The notes beneath the pieces were generated by a model. That model was given only the letters and a program-made list of their open reading frames with translations, searched no databases and had not been told where the DNA came from. Shown piece after piece: positions 30,071-39,629 of a stretch of DNA of 40,097 nucleotides (position 1 is the stretch's first letter; the number at the start of each line of letters is the position of its first letter). The position numbers were made by a program, and so were the translations under genes. This stretch comes from Prorocentrum cordatum (Eukaryota; Sar; Dinophyceae; Prorocentrales; Prorocentraceae): contig CAUYUJ010022525.1 in assembly GCA_963575745.1 (NCBI GenBank), positions 27,501 to 67,597 on the forward strand, read 5' to 3'.

Positions 30071-30114
30071 TATTATCCGTAAAGGCTTCGCCCCCTGCCG
30101 CCGGCCCCCTCTCT
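30071..30114. repeat. Inverted repeat TTATCCG...CGGATAA
   Basis: Seven-base arms enclose about 28 GC-rich bases (TAAAGGCTTCG...CCCTCTCT). It is a single occurrence in the window; significance unknown. Confidence 0.45.
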
Positions 30115-30249
30115 CGGATAATTGGCTACGCAAGAGCGAAACCATGAGGGTTCGGCGCCGCCGTGAAGCAGCATCGTCAAGAGAAATTGAGATTCTGAGT
30201 TGAACTCAGCGTTGCATTCTGAACCTGCCTCCCTATGCTGTGCATTGAG

Positions 30250-30815
30250 GTTTCCCGAAGAATTTCGGACATGTGGCTTCGGGGACGCGAATCCAGCGTA
30301 ATTCGAACGTAATTTACAAGGGTTGATGGTTTCGGAGACGCCAGCACAGCGTAATTTAGGAGGGTTGACGGCTTCGGATACGCGAATAGCGCGTCATTTA
30401 CAAAGGTTTATGGTTTCGGGGTCGCAGATCTCGCACAATTTCCGCAGGTGTATGGTTTCGGAGACGCGAACATTGTGTAATTTAAGCAGGCCGATGGCTT
30501 CGGACACGCGATTAGTAAGTAATTTGCAAGGTTTATGGCTTCGGGGTCGCAAATCTTGTATCATTTACGCAGGCTTACGGGTTCGGAGACGCGAGTATTG
30601 TTTCATGTGCAAGGGTTTATGGCTTCGGGGACGCGACTATCGCGTGATTTACCAGCGTTTGTGGCCTCGGGGATGCAACGCTTGCGTAACTTACGAAGGC
30701 TTATGGCTTCGGGGACACGAATATGGCGTATTTTGCGGGGGGTGGGTGGGTATTACTTCGGGGACGCAAATATTGCGTCATTTACGAAGGTTTATGGCCT
30801 CGGGGGCGCGAATTT
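30250..30815. repeat. 42-bp minisatellite, about 13 copies
   Basis: GGCTTCGG / GGTTTCGG recurs at 30328, 30370, 30412, 30454, 30496, 30537, 30579, 30621, 30663, 30705, (30754) and 30796, almost always exactly 42 bases apart. The consensus around it is TTTATGGCTTCGGGGACGCG, then an AT-richer segment with GTAATTTAC. Because 42 is a multiple of three, one frame stays open as a degenerate 14-residue repeat. I read this as a minisatellite, not a gene. Confidence 0.9.
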
Positions 30816-30879
30816 CATTATTTTTCTGTGTCCCACGTCCCTCCCAGGAATTCTGAAACCCTTCCCATGAGACGCTAAC

Positions 30880-31340
30880 CAGGCTGATGTTCGGCTCCCC
30901 CCCCTCGCTCAGTCTACAAGGAACAGTACTACAACAAGAAGAAGCAGAACTATCATATAAAATGGAACTGGCGCAGGGAACAGCAAACCCTCGTCCTACA
31001 GCCTGGTGGCCCCACAAGGGGGCCAACGGATTTTTCGTCCAAAATCTGCCTGTAGGAAGACATGCCCGACATAACGCTAAGCACGTCCCAGTCCCTGAGC
31101 GCCAACGTTAGAGTTCGTCCCAGCCTCAAGCCCCGAGAGGCATAGCGACACGCAATCAGCTTGCAATGCGTAGCTGGGGACACCCAAAGGTACCCATGCC
31201 GCTACTCCCCGGATCTCTGCCGGGGCGTTCTGACTAGGATTTTGAGGCGAATCCCGCGGTGGCGACGAGAGCTTCCCAGGAGGCCCAAAAAGAGGAAAAC
31301 GGGCGAGGGGTGGAGGTATGGGTATTTTGCCCTCTCTCTG
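30880..31340. other. No gene seen
   Basis: Mixed-composition sequence. An open frame at 30887-31111 (MFGSPPSLSLQGTVLQ...) has no recognisable motif or context. Confidence 0.5.
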
Positions 31341-31346
31341 AATAGC

Positions 31347-31383
31347 CTGAGCGTGTCACAGGGGCCGCCGCCGCGACACGCTA
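31347..31383. repeat. GC-rich hairpin element, short copy 4
   Basis: AGCGTGTC and GACACGCT are perfect inverted arms around a GC-rich loop (ACAGGGGCCGCCGCCGC). The right arm CCGCGACACGCT is shared with copies 2 and 3. Confidence 0.65.
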
Positions 31384-31399
31384 AGCAGAAATTCCCCGC

Positions 31400-31960
31400 C
31401 GCTCAGGCACGGGTCCCGTGGGCGGGCGAGCCGCCGAAGCTTGGCACAAAGAGTGCAGCGAAGGATACCGCCAGGGAGACGGCCAGCCTGCACAAGATGG
31501 GGGATCACTGTCCGAGCATCCGAGCGCGTCCTCCCAGGTGGCGCCCGAAAATACAGTGGGGGCGCGCATCAAGAAACCATGCGCTTTTCGTCAGTGTACC
31601 CTGGGTGTCTTCGCTCCGCGCGCTGCGCTGTGACTTAGGGCGGGCGTCAAAGAAGCTGCTGCGTTCAGGGTGCTCCGTGCTTCCCCTGGAGGTGCACCGC
31701 GCGCGCGGGTTTTCAGGGCTGGGTTTCCTGCGGCCGCGCCCGCACTGTAGGAGTTGCGCGTGGCCCAGGCTACACGAGCGAGAGGCTAAGCCCGACGAAG
31801 AGGGGGGAGCCTCACAGCAGAGAGTGGTCAAGACACGCCGCCGACTGCCAGAGGCAGGCGGATGGCACTGCAGCAGACAGAGCCAGCACAAGGATACGGG
31901 GCTGCCCGGGGACGCAGTGCGAGCAGCCACAGCGGGAGGGGGGGGGAGGGAGGTGGGAGT
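31400..31960. other. No gene seen
   Basis: GC-rich sequence with an open plus-strand frame from 31161 to 32174 and shorter frames on the minus strand. No recognisable domain. Confidence 0.45.
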
Positions 31961-31968
31961 CGGACAGG

Positions 31969-32093
31969 CGAGGATAAATCCGTTCCAGAGCTTTCTGGAA
32001 CGCTCTCAGAGCGTTCCGGAACGTTCTGAGAGGGCCGCGGCGCTCGAGACGTCCTCCAGAATTGCCGGATCTCAGAGATTCTCGATTTATCCT
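31969..32093. repeat. 125-bp inverted-repeat unit with nested palindromes
   Basis: Outer arms GAGGATAAATC (31969-31979) and GATTTATCCTC (32083-32093) are exact inverses. Inside are CGTTCCAGA-GCTT-TCTGGAACG and GGAACGCTCT-C-AGAGCGTTCC, followed by a GGAACGTTCTGAGAG variant. It has the shape of a small MITE-like or cruciform-forming element. No coding sequence. Confidence 0.7.
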
Positions 32094-32497
32094 CACCCGA
32101 ATTCATCCTCGTCCTGGCTTCGCCTTAGGGAGTCGCGTTGCAGAAAGTGGCATGAACACAACTTCTACATATAACGGGGGACCGGGTCCGGGGGCAGGGG
32201 GCCGGAGCCCCGACCGCAAATGTGGGTCCCAGCGCGCCGGGAGCCTTGCCGGAGCGCCGGGGGCCGTCCAAGATGGCCCGAAGATGGCTTCGGAACGCCC
32301 GAAAACGCGCTCCGATGGCTCCGGTTGTCTTTCAATCAAGCATCGTCGATTTCCGAGCAGAAAACTGATGTTTTTGGCGTGTTCGCCTTTTGGGCTTCCA
32401 CTGTGTCCAAGACGGCCGCACCCAAGCTGGTCGAGGATGCCCCCAAGACGGCCCACGAGGGGGCCAAGACGGCCAAAGAGGCGCCCAAACCGCCCAA

Positions 32498-32597
32498 NNN
32501 NNNNNNNNNNNNNNNNNNNNNNNNNNNNNNNNNNNNNNNNNNNNNNNNNNNNNNNNNNNNNNNNNNNNNNNNNNNNNNNNNNNNNNNNNNNNNNNNN
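32498..32597. other. Assembly gap of 100 N
   Basis: Exactly 100 unknown bases, so the true size of the gap is unknown. Continuity between the left part and the CA tract on the right is not proven by the sequence. Confidence 0.99.
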
Positions 32598-32783
32598 GCA
32601 AACACACACGCAAGCACACACACACACGCACGCACACACGCACACACACACACACTCACACACACACAGGCGCACGCACGCACACACACACACGCACACA
32701 CACACACACACGCACACACACACGCACGCACGCACGCACACACCACACACACACACACACGCACAACGCACGCACACACACAA

Positions 32784-32814
<31 letters not shown>

Positions 32815-32946
32815 CACGCACACACGGACGCACGACGGCACGCACGCACACACCCACACACACACACACGCACGCAAGCACACACACACACACGCACGCA
32901 CGCGCGCACACACACAAACACACGCACGCACACACACACACACACA

Positions 32947-32978
<32 letters not shown>

Positions 32979-33015
32979 CGCACGCACGCACACACACATA
33001 CACACACACACACAC

Positions 33016-33092
<77 letters not shown>

Positions 33093-33129
33093 CAATCACA
33101 CGCACGCGCGCACACACACACACACACAC
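32598..33129. repeat. (CA/CG)n microsatellite
   Basis: About 530 bases of ACAC and ACGC units, starting at the assembly gap and ending exactly at a DinoSL relict. Thr/His/Arg-rich frames on the plus strand and Cys/Val-rich frames on the minus strand are artefacts. Confidence 0.95.
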
Positions 33130-33163
33130 CCGTTGCCATTTTGGCTCAAGTCGCTTGGGCTCA
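33130..33163 (+). other. DinoSL relict at the head of the DIRS-like element
   Basis: CCGTTGCCATTTTGGCTCAA plus G (33130-33150) matches the spliced leader at all but one position. It is followed by a second, degraded 3' part (CGCTTGGGCTCAG, to 33163). The first ORF of the retroelement begins at 33207. This indicates that a trans-spliced RNA was the template for this genomic copy. Confidence 0.85.
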
Positions 33164-33206
33164 GGCCGGGATCGCTGAGCGCGCACGGCGGGCCCGCGGC
33201 CAACCG

Positions 33207-33998
33207 ATGCCCGCGACGGTGGACGCGCGTCGCGGCGCCCTCGAGGCCGCCCGCGGCGCCCTCCTGGCGGCGCATGCTGCCAGCGGTCTCGTCATGGGGG
33301 CTTCCCGTGATGGGGCACGCCTCCTGAGGGCTGCGGAGGGCCTGCTGAGAGCGGCGATCGCCGACCTCTCCAGCGGGCCCCGCAGCCAGCCCCCGGCCGA
33401 CGCCCCTCCTCTTCCTGGTGCTGCCGTCGGCAGCCCTGCCGATGCAGCCGCGGCCGGCCCGCCGCCTCGAGGTGTCCCCGCACCTCGGCGGAAGCGCCGC
33501 CGCGCGCGCCGCCGGCGTGCCCGCGTTGCCGATACCGGTGGGTCCGAGAAGATGGATGTGGCGGAGGGGGTCGCCAGCGAGCTCGACGACGCATGGGCGG
33601 ACGAGCTGCCTGTGGAACACGGCCCGCAGCCGCGCCAGCCTGGGCCTCGCTCGGGCGGCTCGCCTGCTGCTGGGCCCTCCGGAGGCGGCGCCTGCCCGGA
33701 CGGTGCACTCCCTACTCACCAGTCGCCTGGAGCCCGGCTCGGCGGCGAGGGGGGGGGTGCCGCGTCGACGGGGACGAGTGTCGATGCTCGCGCGGCGACC
33801 CTGGAGGCCCTGGCGGATCTCCGGATGCAGTCGGCGGAGCCCTTGGCGGCGCTGGCGCTGCGGCTGGGGACGCCGCCTGGCAACCTCTCCCTCCTCATGG
33901 AGGCGGCGACGGCGGACGGCGTTTCGTTGTCCACTGCAGAGTTGGACCTGGTCTCGGCCATCGGCACGGCCCTGCAGGCAGCCTTCTCACGATCTTGA
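33207..33998 (+). CDS. DIRS-like element ORF 1: Ala/Pro/Arg-rich protein
   Basis: The ATG at 33207 gives [20 protein letters not shown], 44 bases after the relict, and the frame ends at TGA 33998 (263 residues). An Ala-rich helical N-terminal part is followed by a Pro-rich linker, a strongly basic stretch ([15 protein letters not shown]), an acidic segment ([15 protein letters not shown]), and a C-terminal helical domain ([34 protein letters not shown]). No family is recognised. Position and composition suit a gag-like or nucleic-acid-binding protein. The frame is intact, unlike the LINE copies in this window. Confidence 0.6.
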   Translation: MPATVDARRGALEAARGALLAAHAASGLVMGASRDGARLLRAAEGLLRAAIADLSSGPRSQPPADAPPLPGAAVGSPADAAAAGPPPRGVPAPRRKRRRARRRRARVADTGGSEKMDVAEGVASELDDAWADELPVEHGPQPRQPGPRSGGSPAAGPSGGGACPDGALPTHQSPGARLGGEGGGAASTGTSVDARAATLEALADLRMQSAEPLAALALRLGTPPGNLSLLMEAATADGVSLSTAELDLVSAIGTALQAAFSRS

Positions 33999-34234
33999 TG
34001 GCGAGAGGTCGTTTCCCCGTGATCCGGGCGATGCGGGAAGACCCCTGGCCCCCGTTGTCCGTGCGATGCGGTGCGGGCTGGGGGTAAATAGTATCAGCAT
34101 GATTTGTCTCTGACTGGTTTTCCTGTGATTGAAGGGCCTCGACAGTTTCTGAGCGCACGACCGCTCCGCCTGCGCTCTCTGTCTCGCCGAAACCGTTCTG
34201 GCTTAAAGCTCTGATCGTGGGGCCCCGGGAGCGG

Positions 34235-34636
34235 ATGGGCCTCCCGTGGCTGGCGGCCGGGCCCTGGGCTGCCTCGGTGGCGACCGCCTGGCTGACGCAG
34301 TGCCCGGCGCTCCCTGAGGTTCGCGTCACCTGCGGCAGCTGCCCGTCCTGCCCTCCGCCGCCGGCGGTCAGCTGCGGGACGTGCCCGAGCTGCCCGACGT
34401 GCAGCCTGAGCTGCGGCGGCGGGCCGGGCTGGTGGGCCGTGGGGGCTGCCCTGGCCGTGGGCCTCCTGCTGGGCGGAGGCGGCCGCGCTGTGCCCCGCGC
34501 GGCGTGCTGGGTCGCGGAGCTCCTCGGGGGCCTGGCGACGCCTCGTCCCGCTCAGGGCGAGGACACCCTCGTGAACGACGACGGGCTGCAGGTCTCGCTG
34601 GCGGGGCGGCGCGGGTTTCGCGCTGTGCGCGCCTGA
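34235..34636 (+). CDS. DIRS-like element ORF 2: small Cys-rich protein with a hydrophobic segment
   Basis: The first ATG in frame (34235) gives MGLPWLAAGPWAASVATAWL, 133 residues in all, stop at 34636. A Cys-x2-Cys cluster (TCGSCPSCP, SCGTCPSCPTCSLSCG) is followed by a likely membrane segment (WWAVGAALAVGLLLGG). It ends 14 bases before the next ORF, which suggests one transcript. Small proteins with CPxCP repeats next to a hydrophobic stretch occur before pol in other dinoflagellate elements of this kind, from memory. Their role is not known to me. Confidence 0.6.
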   Translation: MGLPWLAAGPWAASVATAWLTQCPALPEVRVTCGSCPSCPPPPAVSCGTCPSCPTCSLSCGGGPGWWAVGAALAVGLLLGGGGRAVPRAACWVAELLGGLATPRPAQGEDTLVNDDGLQVSLAGRRGFRAVRA

Positions 34637-34650
34637 GCGACTGAGTCGGG

Positions 34651-35823
34651 ATGGCGGCTCTTCGCGCTCTCGACGTGCCGGAGTCGCAGGTGCGCGTCAA
34701 CTTCGACGACGACGACAACTTCAGATGGCACCATCGGCTGTTGCTGGTGCAGCTCAGTCCAGGCGTCTGGGTCGCGGCGAGCCCGGACGGAGAGGTGCTC
34801 GTCCTGGACTTGAGCGGGCACTTGGTCGTGGCTCTCCGGCGCGACTCGGCCTTCCCGCAGAGGGTGCGCGGGCAGGTGTACGCGTTCGGGCCGGCCGACC
34901 CGGACGACATCGAGGCGCTCCGAGTCGAGGCGCGGGCTCTGGCGGTGGTGATGGGCGCGACGACGCCCACGGCGGCGCCTGGCGCTCTGCTGCCGCGCTG
35001 GATCGTCTCAGACCCTGCGTCGCCGGACTTCGGGAAGGAGCTGGACATCCATATCGCCGGGAACCCCGAGAGGCTGCTCTTCAGGGATGCGGTCGGCATC
35101 GCTCTGCTCAGCGAGGAGGAGGGCTGGGTCTCGGTGGGGAATGTCCAGGAGCGCGACGAGGAGGCTTGGCGCGCCGAGAAGCGCCGCGGCCCGGGGCGAG
35201 ACCCCAGGATCTCGTCGCTGTCGAGGCGTGCCCCTGGCCAGCCCGCGATGCTCGCCGAAGCCCTGGCGAAGATGAGCGCGATCGACATCGACGACTGGCC
35301 CTTCCGTGGGCCCCGCGCTTTGCCCGAGCTGCTCAGCGCCGTGCTCGCCACAGGGCTCACCCTCACTTCCTACTGGGGCTTCTGGGCGTCGGAGTCCAGG
35401 GTCTCGAGGAGCGCGGCGGTGGCCATGGAGATGCGGCACCTCCTGAATGTGTTGCACCACGGCGTCACCTTCGACCTCCTCGACGCGTCCAACCTGGCGT
35501 CCTTCGAGCTCTTGGGGCGGAGAGTGCTGCAGATCCAGCGCGCGGCGAGGCGGTGCCCCCGACGCCCGAGCTTCGAGGGCCTTGGCTCGATGCTGAGCAG
35601 TTCGCTGGACGAGAGCGGGGGCGTGGTGACGTCACACTTCGATGCCTTCGTCGCCGAGGAACAGAAGGCACAGGGCGTGATCTTGAAGCAGGAGAGGCTG
35701 TTCCGCGAGGAGCAGCAGTCGGATGCGAGGAGGTTCGAGAGGGCCGACGACGACAGGCCGCCGAAGAAGCCGACGCCCAAGGAGAAGGCGAAGGCGAAGG
35801 CGGGCTCCAAGGATCAGGGTTGA
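34651..35823 (+). CDS. DIRS-like element ORF 3: probable gag-like protein
   Basis: The ATG at 34651 begins MAALRALDVPESQVRVNFDD, and 390 residues run unbroken to TGA at 35823. A beta-rich N-terminal part (VWVAASPDGEVLVLDLSGH, YAFGPADPDD) is followed by a helical middle (LPELLSAVLATGLTLTSYWG, VAMEMRHLLNVLHHG, LLGRRVLQIQRAARR). A Lys/Ala-rich tail (KKPTPKEKAKAKAG) closes it. The DGEV..LDL block is typical of the protein preceding pol in dinoflagellate DIRS-like elements, from memory. A gag/RNA-packaging role is inferred from position and the basic tail. Confidence 0.62.
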   Translation: MAALRALDVPESQVRVNFDDDDNFRWHHRLLLVQLSPGVWVAASPDGEVLVLDLSGHLVVALRRDSAFPQRVRGQVYAFGPADPDDIEALRVEARALAVVMGATTPTAAPGALLPRWIVSDPASPDFGKELDIHIAGNPERLLFRDAVGIALLSEEEGWVSVGNVQERDEEAWRAEKRRGPGRDPRISSLSRRAPGQPAMLAEALAKMSAIDIDDWPFRGPRALPELLSAVLATGLTLTSYWGFWASESRVSRSAAVAMEMRHLLNVLHHGVTFDLLDASNLASFELLGRRVLQIQRAARRCPRRPSFEGLGSMLSSSLDESGGVVTSHFDAFVAEEQKAQGVILKQERLFREEQQSDARRFERADDDRPPKKPTPKEKAKAKAGSKDQG

Positions 35824-36094
35824 CGGCGCCGGGGAGGCGCCGATGTGGCTAGGCTCACCGCCTGGCCTCCCGCCACCCACCCCTGGCGTCGCGACTGCCG
35901 ACGTGCGCCAGGGGTGGCATCCCTCCGAGGGGGTCTCCTCCGAGGGCAGGACTTCGCCCGCTGTTTTGTTTCCTCTGCCTCGGGGTGGTGACTTCCATCG
36001 CCGTGCCCGTCGTGGAGAACGTGCCGCTTTGCCTCGGTACCTGGGCCAGCGTGCTGCTCGTGCTGATGATCGCGACCGTCGTTCTCTCGAGGCG

Positions 36095-38340
36095 ATGGGA
36101 GCGCTCAACGGGTTGGCGGCCGCTCGGGCTGGAGGGCGCCTCGAGCCTCGTGCGCCCGGCAAGCAGACGCCGACTACCGCGCAGGAGTCGGTCATCAAGC
36201 GAGTCCGACGTCGCGTTCGCAGCTTCGGCGACCGCCCGAAGGACATGGACTATGCTGGAGCCCTTCAGGAGCTCCTCAAGCGCAAGGACCTGTACTCGGC
36301 CATGGGCGAGAGCTCTACGCGCCGTGATTATGATGCTGGTAAGCTCAACGTGCTGCGACGTCCCGTCAGCGACCAGCCGCGCCAGCTTCGCGGAGCGGCG
36401 CCTCGCCACGTCTCCGAGGTCCTGGACAACTTCAATGTTGACGTTGTGCGGCCAGCAGCCAACATCCCCGACGACGAGGAGATCGTGGAGCCGTACTGGG
36501 ACCCGCTGCTTAACCCCCGTGACCCTCGGAACCGCCCAAGGCTCGTGGACTTCTTGCGGCGCCTGGCAGAGCGGGGGCTGGTCGACGGCCGCCGCAGGCG
36601 AACGGCTTGCGTCAGTACGTTCTTCGTGGCCAAGAAGAACGGCGACATCCGCATGGTGGTGGACGCCCGCCAGCCGAACCAGCTCCACAAGTTGCCGCCT
36701 CGGACGGTGCTCGCCTCGGGCGAGGCGCTGGGCTCGATCAACTTGCTGGATGCCATCGACGCCTCGCCAGAGGACCTGGCCGACTTCGACGGCTGCTTCG
36801 AGTCGCTCTGTGCGGGCTCGGTGGACCTCATGGACGGCTTCTACCAGTTTGCCGACCCCGCCTGGGGCAGCTGGATGTGCTTCGATATCGAAGTCACCGC
36901 CGACGAGCTGGGGGTGGACTCGATCTTCGACGACCAGCTTGGCCACAGGGTCGGGGTCACCCCCGACGAGGTCATCTGGCCGTGCTTTGCTGCGCTGCCG
37001 ATGGGCTGGAGCTGGGCGCTCTGGATCTGCCACGAGGTGCTGGTCGACGCGATGGACGCGGCGGGGCTCCCTGGCGATGGCTGGTGTCTTGACAAGGCCA
37101 AGGCCCCGACTCTTGTTGGGCGCTCGGTCGTCAGGGCCCCATGCGTCGACAACGGGAGCCTGGTCTCGCTCAGCGCGCCGGCGCTCGACGACCGCCTGGA
37201 CAGGCTCACGGCCGAGCTGGATAGGCGGGGTTCGCGCTGGCACGAGCTGGAGAGAGCCCAGCCTGGGATCGTCATCCTCGGGATGGTGCTGGATGGACGC
37301 GAGGGGCGCCTCCGGCACACGCCGAAGCGGGCCTGGCGGCTCTACTTGGCGCTGCACCACGTACTCCGGCATCCCTGGCTGGCGCGCTGGCAGCTCCGGC
37401 GGATCGTGGTCCACATCGTGCACTACTTCTCGGTGCTACGGCCTGGCCTCAGTGTCCTGGGCGCCAGCTACACGCACATTTCCAGCGGCGGCTTGGCCGA
37501 GATGGCGCGCGTGCCCCCTGACGTGCTGGGCGAGCTGGCGACCGCAGCCGGCCTGGTCTTCCTGGGCGAGGTCGACATGTGCAGGGTGCCGTCGGACATC
37601 GCCTTCGCCACCGATAGCTCGATGCAGGGCTACGCCGCATGTGAGACCCGCCTGCAGCCGCGGGAGATCTTGGCTACCACTCGCTGGCGGGAGCGCCAGC
37701 GCTTCGTATCCTCGGAGGTGGAGATCGCGCCCGACACGGAGGTGCATGAGAGGCGCGTGGCCGGGCTGCTCGACGCCTCCGAGCCGTTGCCTCTGGAGGC
37801 CCCGCCAAGGCTCAGACACGCCGTCGCTCGGCGGCGCCGAGTCGAGCTCGAGATCGGGGCGCCGCCCGAGCCCTTGGCGGAGGCGCTGCTGGATCCAGCG
37901 CGCTGGACGGCGCGGCGCCGAGGTGCGTGGCGCTGCCCAGGGCGGATCCACGCCTTGGAGGCGCGGGCCGCCGTCGCTCCCCTGTGGCGCGCTGCAGGCG
38001 ATGTTCGGTTCCACGGCACCGAGATCCTCAGCTTGTGTGATAACATGTCGTCGGTCCTCGCCTTCGAGAAGGGCAGGGCCACCAATTTTGAGCTGCTGGC
38101 GCAGTGTCGCCGCGCTGCCGCAGTGTGCTTGGGCTGCGAGATCCGCTGGCGCCCCAGGCATGTCCCCGGCATCCAGAACGTCGCGGACCACGGCAGCAGG
38201 GCGGCAGATCGCGGTGAGCCACGAGCTGGGCGCTACCGAGGGCGAGGGGCCCTCTCGGCACCCACGCGGCGCAGCCGCCGCGAGCCCGTGGTTCGGCCCT
38301 CGCGGGCGCAGGTCTATCAGATCGACGGGAGAGAGGCCGT
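36095..38340 (+). CDS. DIRS-like pol: reverse transcriptase and RNase H
   Basis: The ATG at 36095 (MGALNGLAAARAGGRL) follows ORF 3 by 270 bases in a frame open well upstream. RT blocks: CVSTFFVAKKNGDIRMVVDA (about 36610), motif A SVDLMDGFYQFADPAWGSWM (about 36820), CFAALPMGWSWALWICHEVL (about 36985), and motif C APCVDNGSLVSL (about 37135). Motif C is C-V-D-N, not Y-x-D-D. A thumb-like helix region follows (YLALHHVLRHPWLARWQLRR). RNase H: FATDSSMQGYAACE (about 37605), RIHALEARAAVAPLW (Glu), ILSLCDNMSSVLAF (Asp) and HVPGIQNVADHGSR (Asp), a complete catalytic set. This stretch of about 2.2 kb is free of frameshifts, so the copy may be fairly young. The frame stays open past 38340 without a clear domain. 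Confidence 0.82.
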
Positions 38341-38479
38341 GTCTCTGCGGCTTGAAAATGCAAAGAGTCAGATTAGTCGACGCTGTACACTCACACTTTT
38401 TCTCATCCAATACCTTCTGCAGTTGCGTTGCCAACCAGCTGGGCCGAGAGATGCCCCGACACTTCCCCTCAACATCATC

Positions 38480-39519
38480 ATGAGTGCCCCCGTTGTCAAG
38501 GCTGCGAAAGTCACAAGAAGCCCCAGGAGGACCCGCTCAGCACCAGCAGCGTTCAAGGAGGTGCATGCGAAGGCCCTGGTGATCTACATGTTCTACCCGC
38601 GGGACCTCAAGAGGACCCCGATGGAGCTCGTCAACGACTGGGTGATCGTCTTGGGGATGCTCGACGTCTTGGGGTTGGGCCTCCTGAACTTCCTCGGGCT
38701 GGCCGTGGTCGCAAGGCGTTATTGGAGATCTTTGCTGGCACTGCTAACCTCACTGGGGCCCTGCATGAAAGAGGCCTTCGAGTTCTGCCCCCGGTGGACT
38801 TCAAGATGGGCCCCCATTGTGACCTCACACGTCCGAAAGTTCAGCGTCTGGTGCTACATTGGCTCAAAAGTGGCGAGGTTTGGTGGGTTCACCTCGGACT
38901 CCCCTGCACGCGTTGGGTGCCCGTGGGAGGCAATCGCGATCCCTTGCCTGTGGATCGCGTCCTGGTCTCGTTCACCGTCCGCGTCCTACGGCTGTGCAGG
39001 CGGCTTGGGATCTTCGCGACCTTTGAGAACCCGCCCGCGAGCCGCGTCTGGCACTGGCCTGCGCTCGAGCGGGAGCTCCGGCGCTTCGAGTGCCCCAAGG
39101 TGCTGTTCGACTCGTGCAGGTTCGGGGCTCCGTTCAAGAAGCCGGGCGCGATCGCGGGCAGCTTGCCAGGCTTGGAGGCTTTGGGGCTTCGCTGCTGCTG
39201 TGCCGGTCGGCATCGCGTCGAGCTTCAGGGAAAGGTCCGACATCCTACTCGAGGCTGGGTGTGGCGGACGACCCTCGCGAGCGCCTACCTGCCGAGCTGG
39301 CGCCGGTTGCTGGTGTCCCTGGCTGGCCCCCATGCGCCGAGCGGCGCCTTCGGCCGAGCCACGGCGACAGAGCTCCAGGGCAGGGCTCACGCGCTGGCGA
39401 GCGCGGCAGGCTGCCGAGAGCCCCGAGCCGCCTCGGCGCCGATCTGCCCACGGCGCTTTCGGCTCCCCCGGCGGCCAGGGTGGGCCTCCGCGCTCGACCC
39501 GAAGCCGCGGCAGTGCTGA
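38480..39519 (+). CDS. DIRS-like pol: DNA-methyltransferase-like domain
   Basis: An ATG at 38480 begins MSAPVVKAAKVTRSPRRTRS and reads through FYPRDLKRTPMELVNDW and a hydrophobic GMLDVLGLGLLNFLGLAVV. Near 38712 the conserved reading moves to another frame: ALLEIFAGTANLTGALHERG (SAM-binding FAG-type loop), VDFKMGPHCDLTRPKVQRLV, WVHLGLPCTRWVP with the Pro-Cys pair of a cytosine-methyltransferase-like motif IV, and FATFENPPASRVWHW with an ENP-type motif. It ends at TGA 39519. Fold and motif order fit a C5-type cytosine methyltransferase, but the target base is unproven. The shift at 38712 could be an indel, an intron or a programmed event. Confidence 0.62.
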
Positions 39520-39629
39520 TGCAGCTTCTGCGCCCTCGCCAGCTCGCCCGTCGACCTGGGCGCCGAGAGCATCGAGCGAGGCAGCGGCCGCAGCTTCTCC
39601 GGGCAGGGCAGCCGCTGGGCGCGCCAGGG

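Noticed and set aside
30250-30815. Regularly spaced 42-bp units as a CRISPR-like array
   Set aside because: Whole units are similar, with no distinction between constant repeats and unique spacers. The context is eukaryotic.
32062-33327. Frames of Thr/His or Cys/Val repeats around the N gap
   Set aside because: They translate a (CA/CG)n tract and unknown bases.
35855-37423. 522-codon open frame on the minus strand opposite pol
   Set aside because: It is the shadow of a GC-rich coding strand. The plus-strand frame carries RT and RNase H motifs, the minus frame none.
35985-38483. 832-codon plus-strand frame overlapping pol
   Set aside because: Ser/Arg/Thr-rich translation of the pol gene in another frame with no domain.
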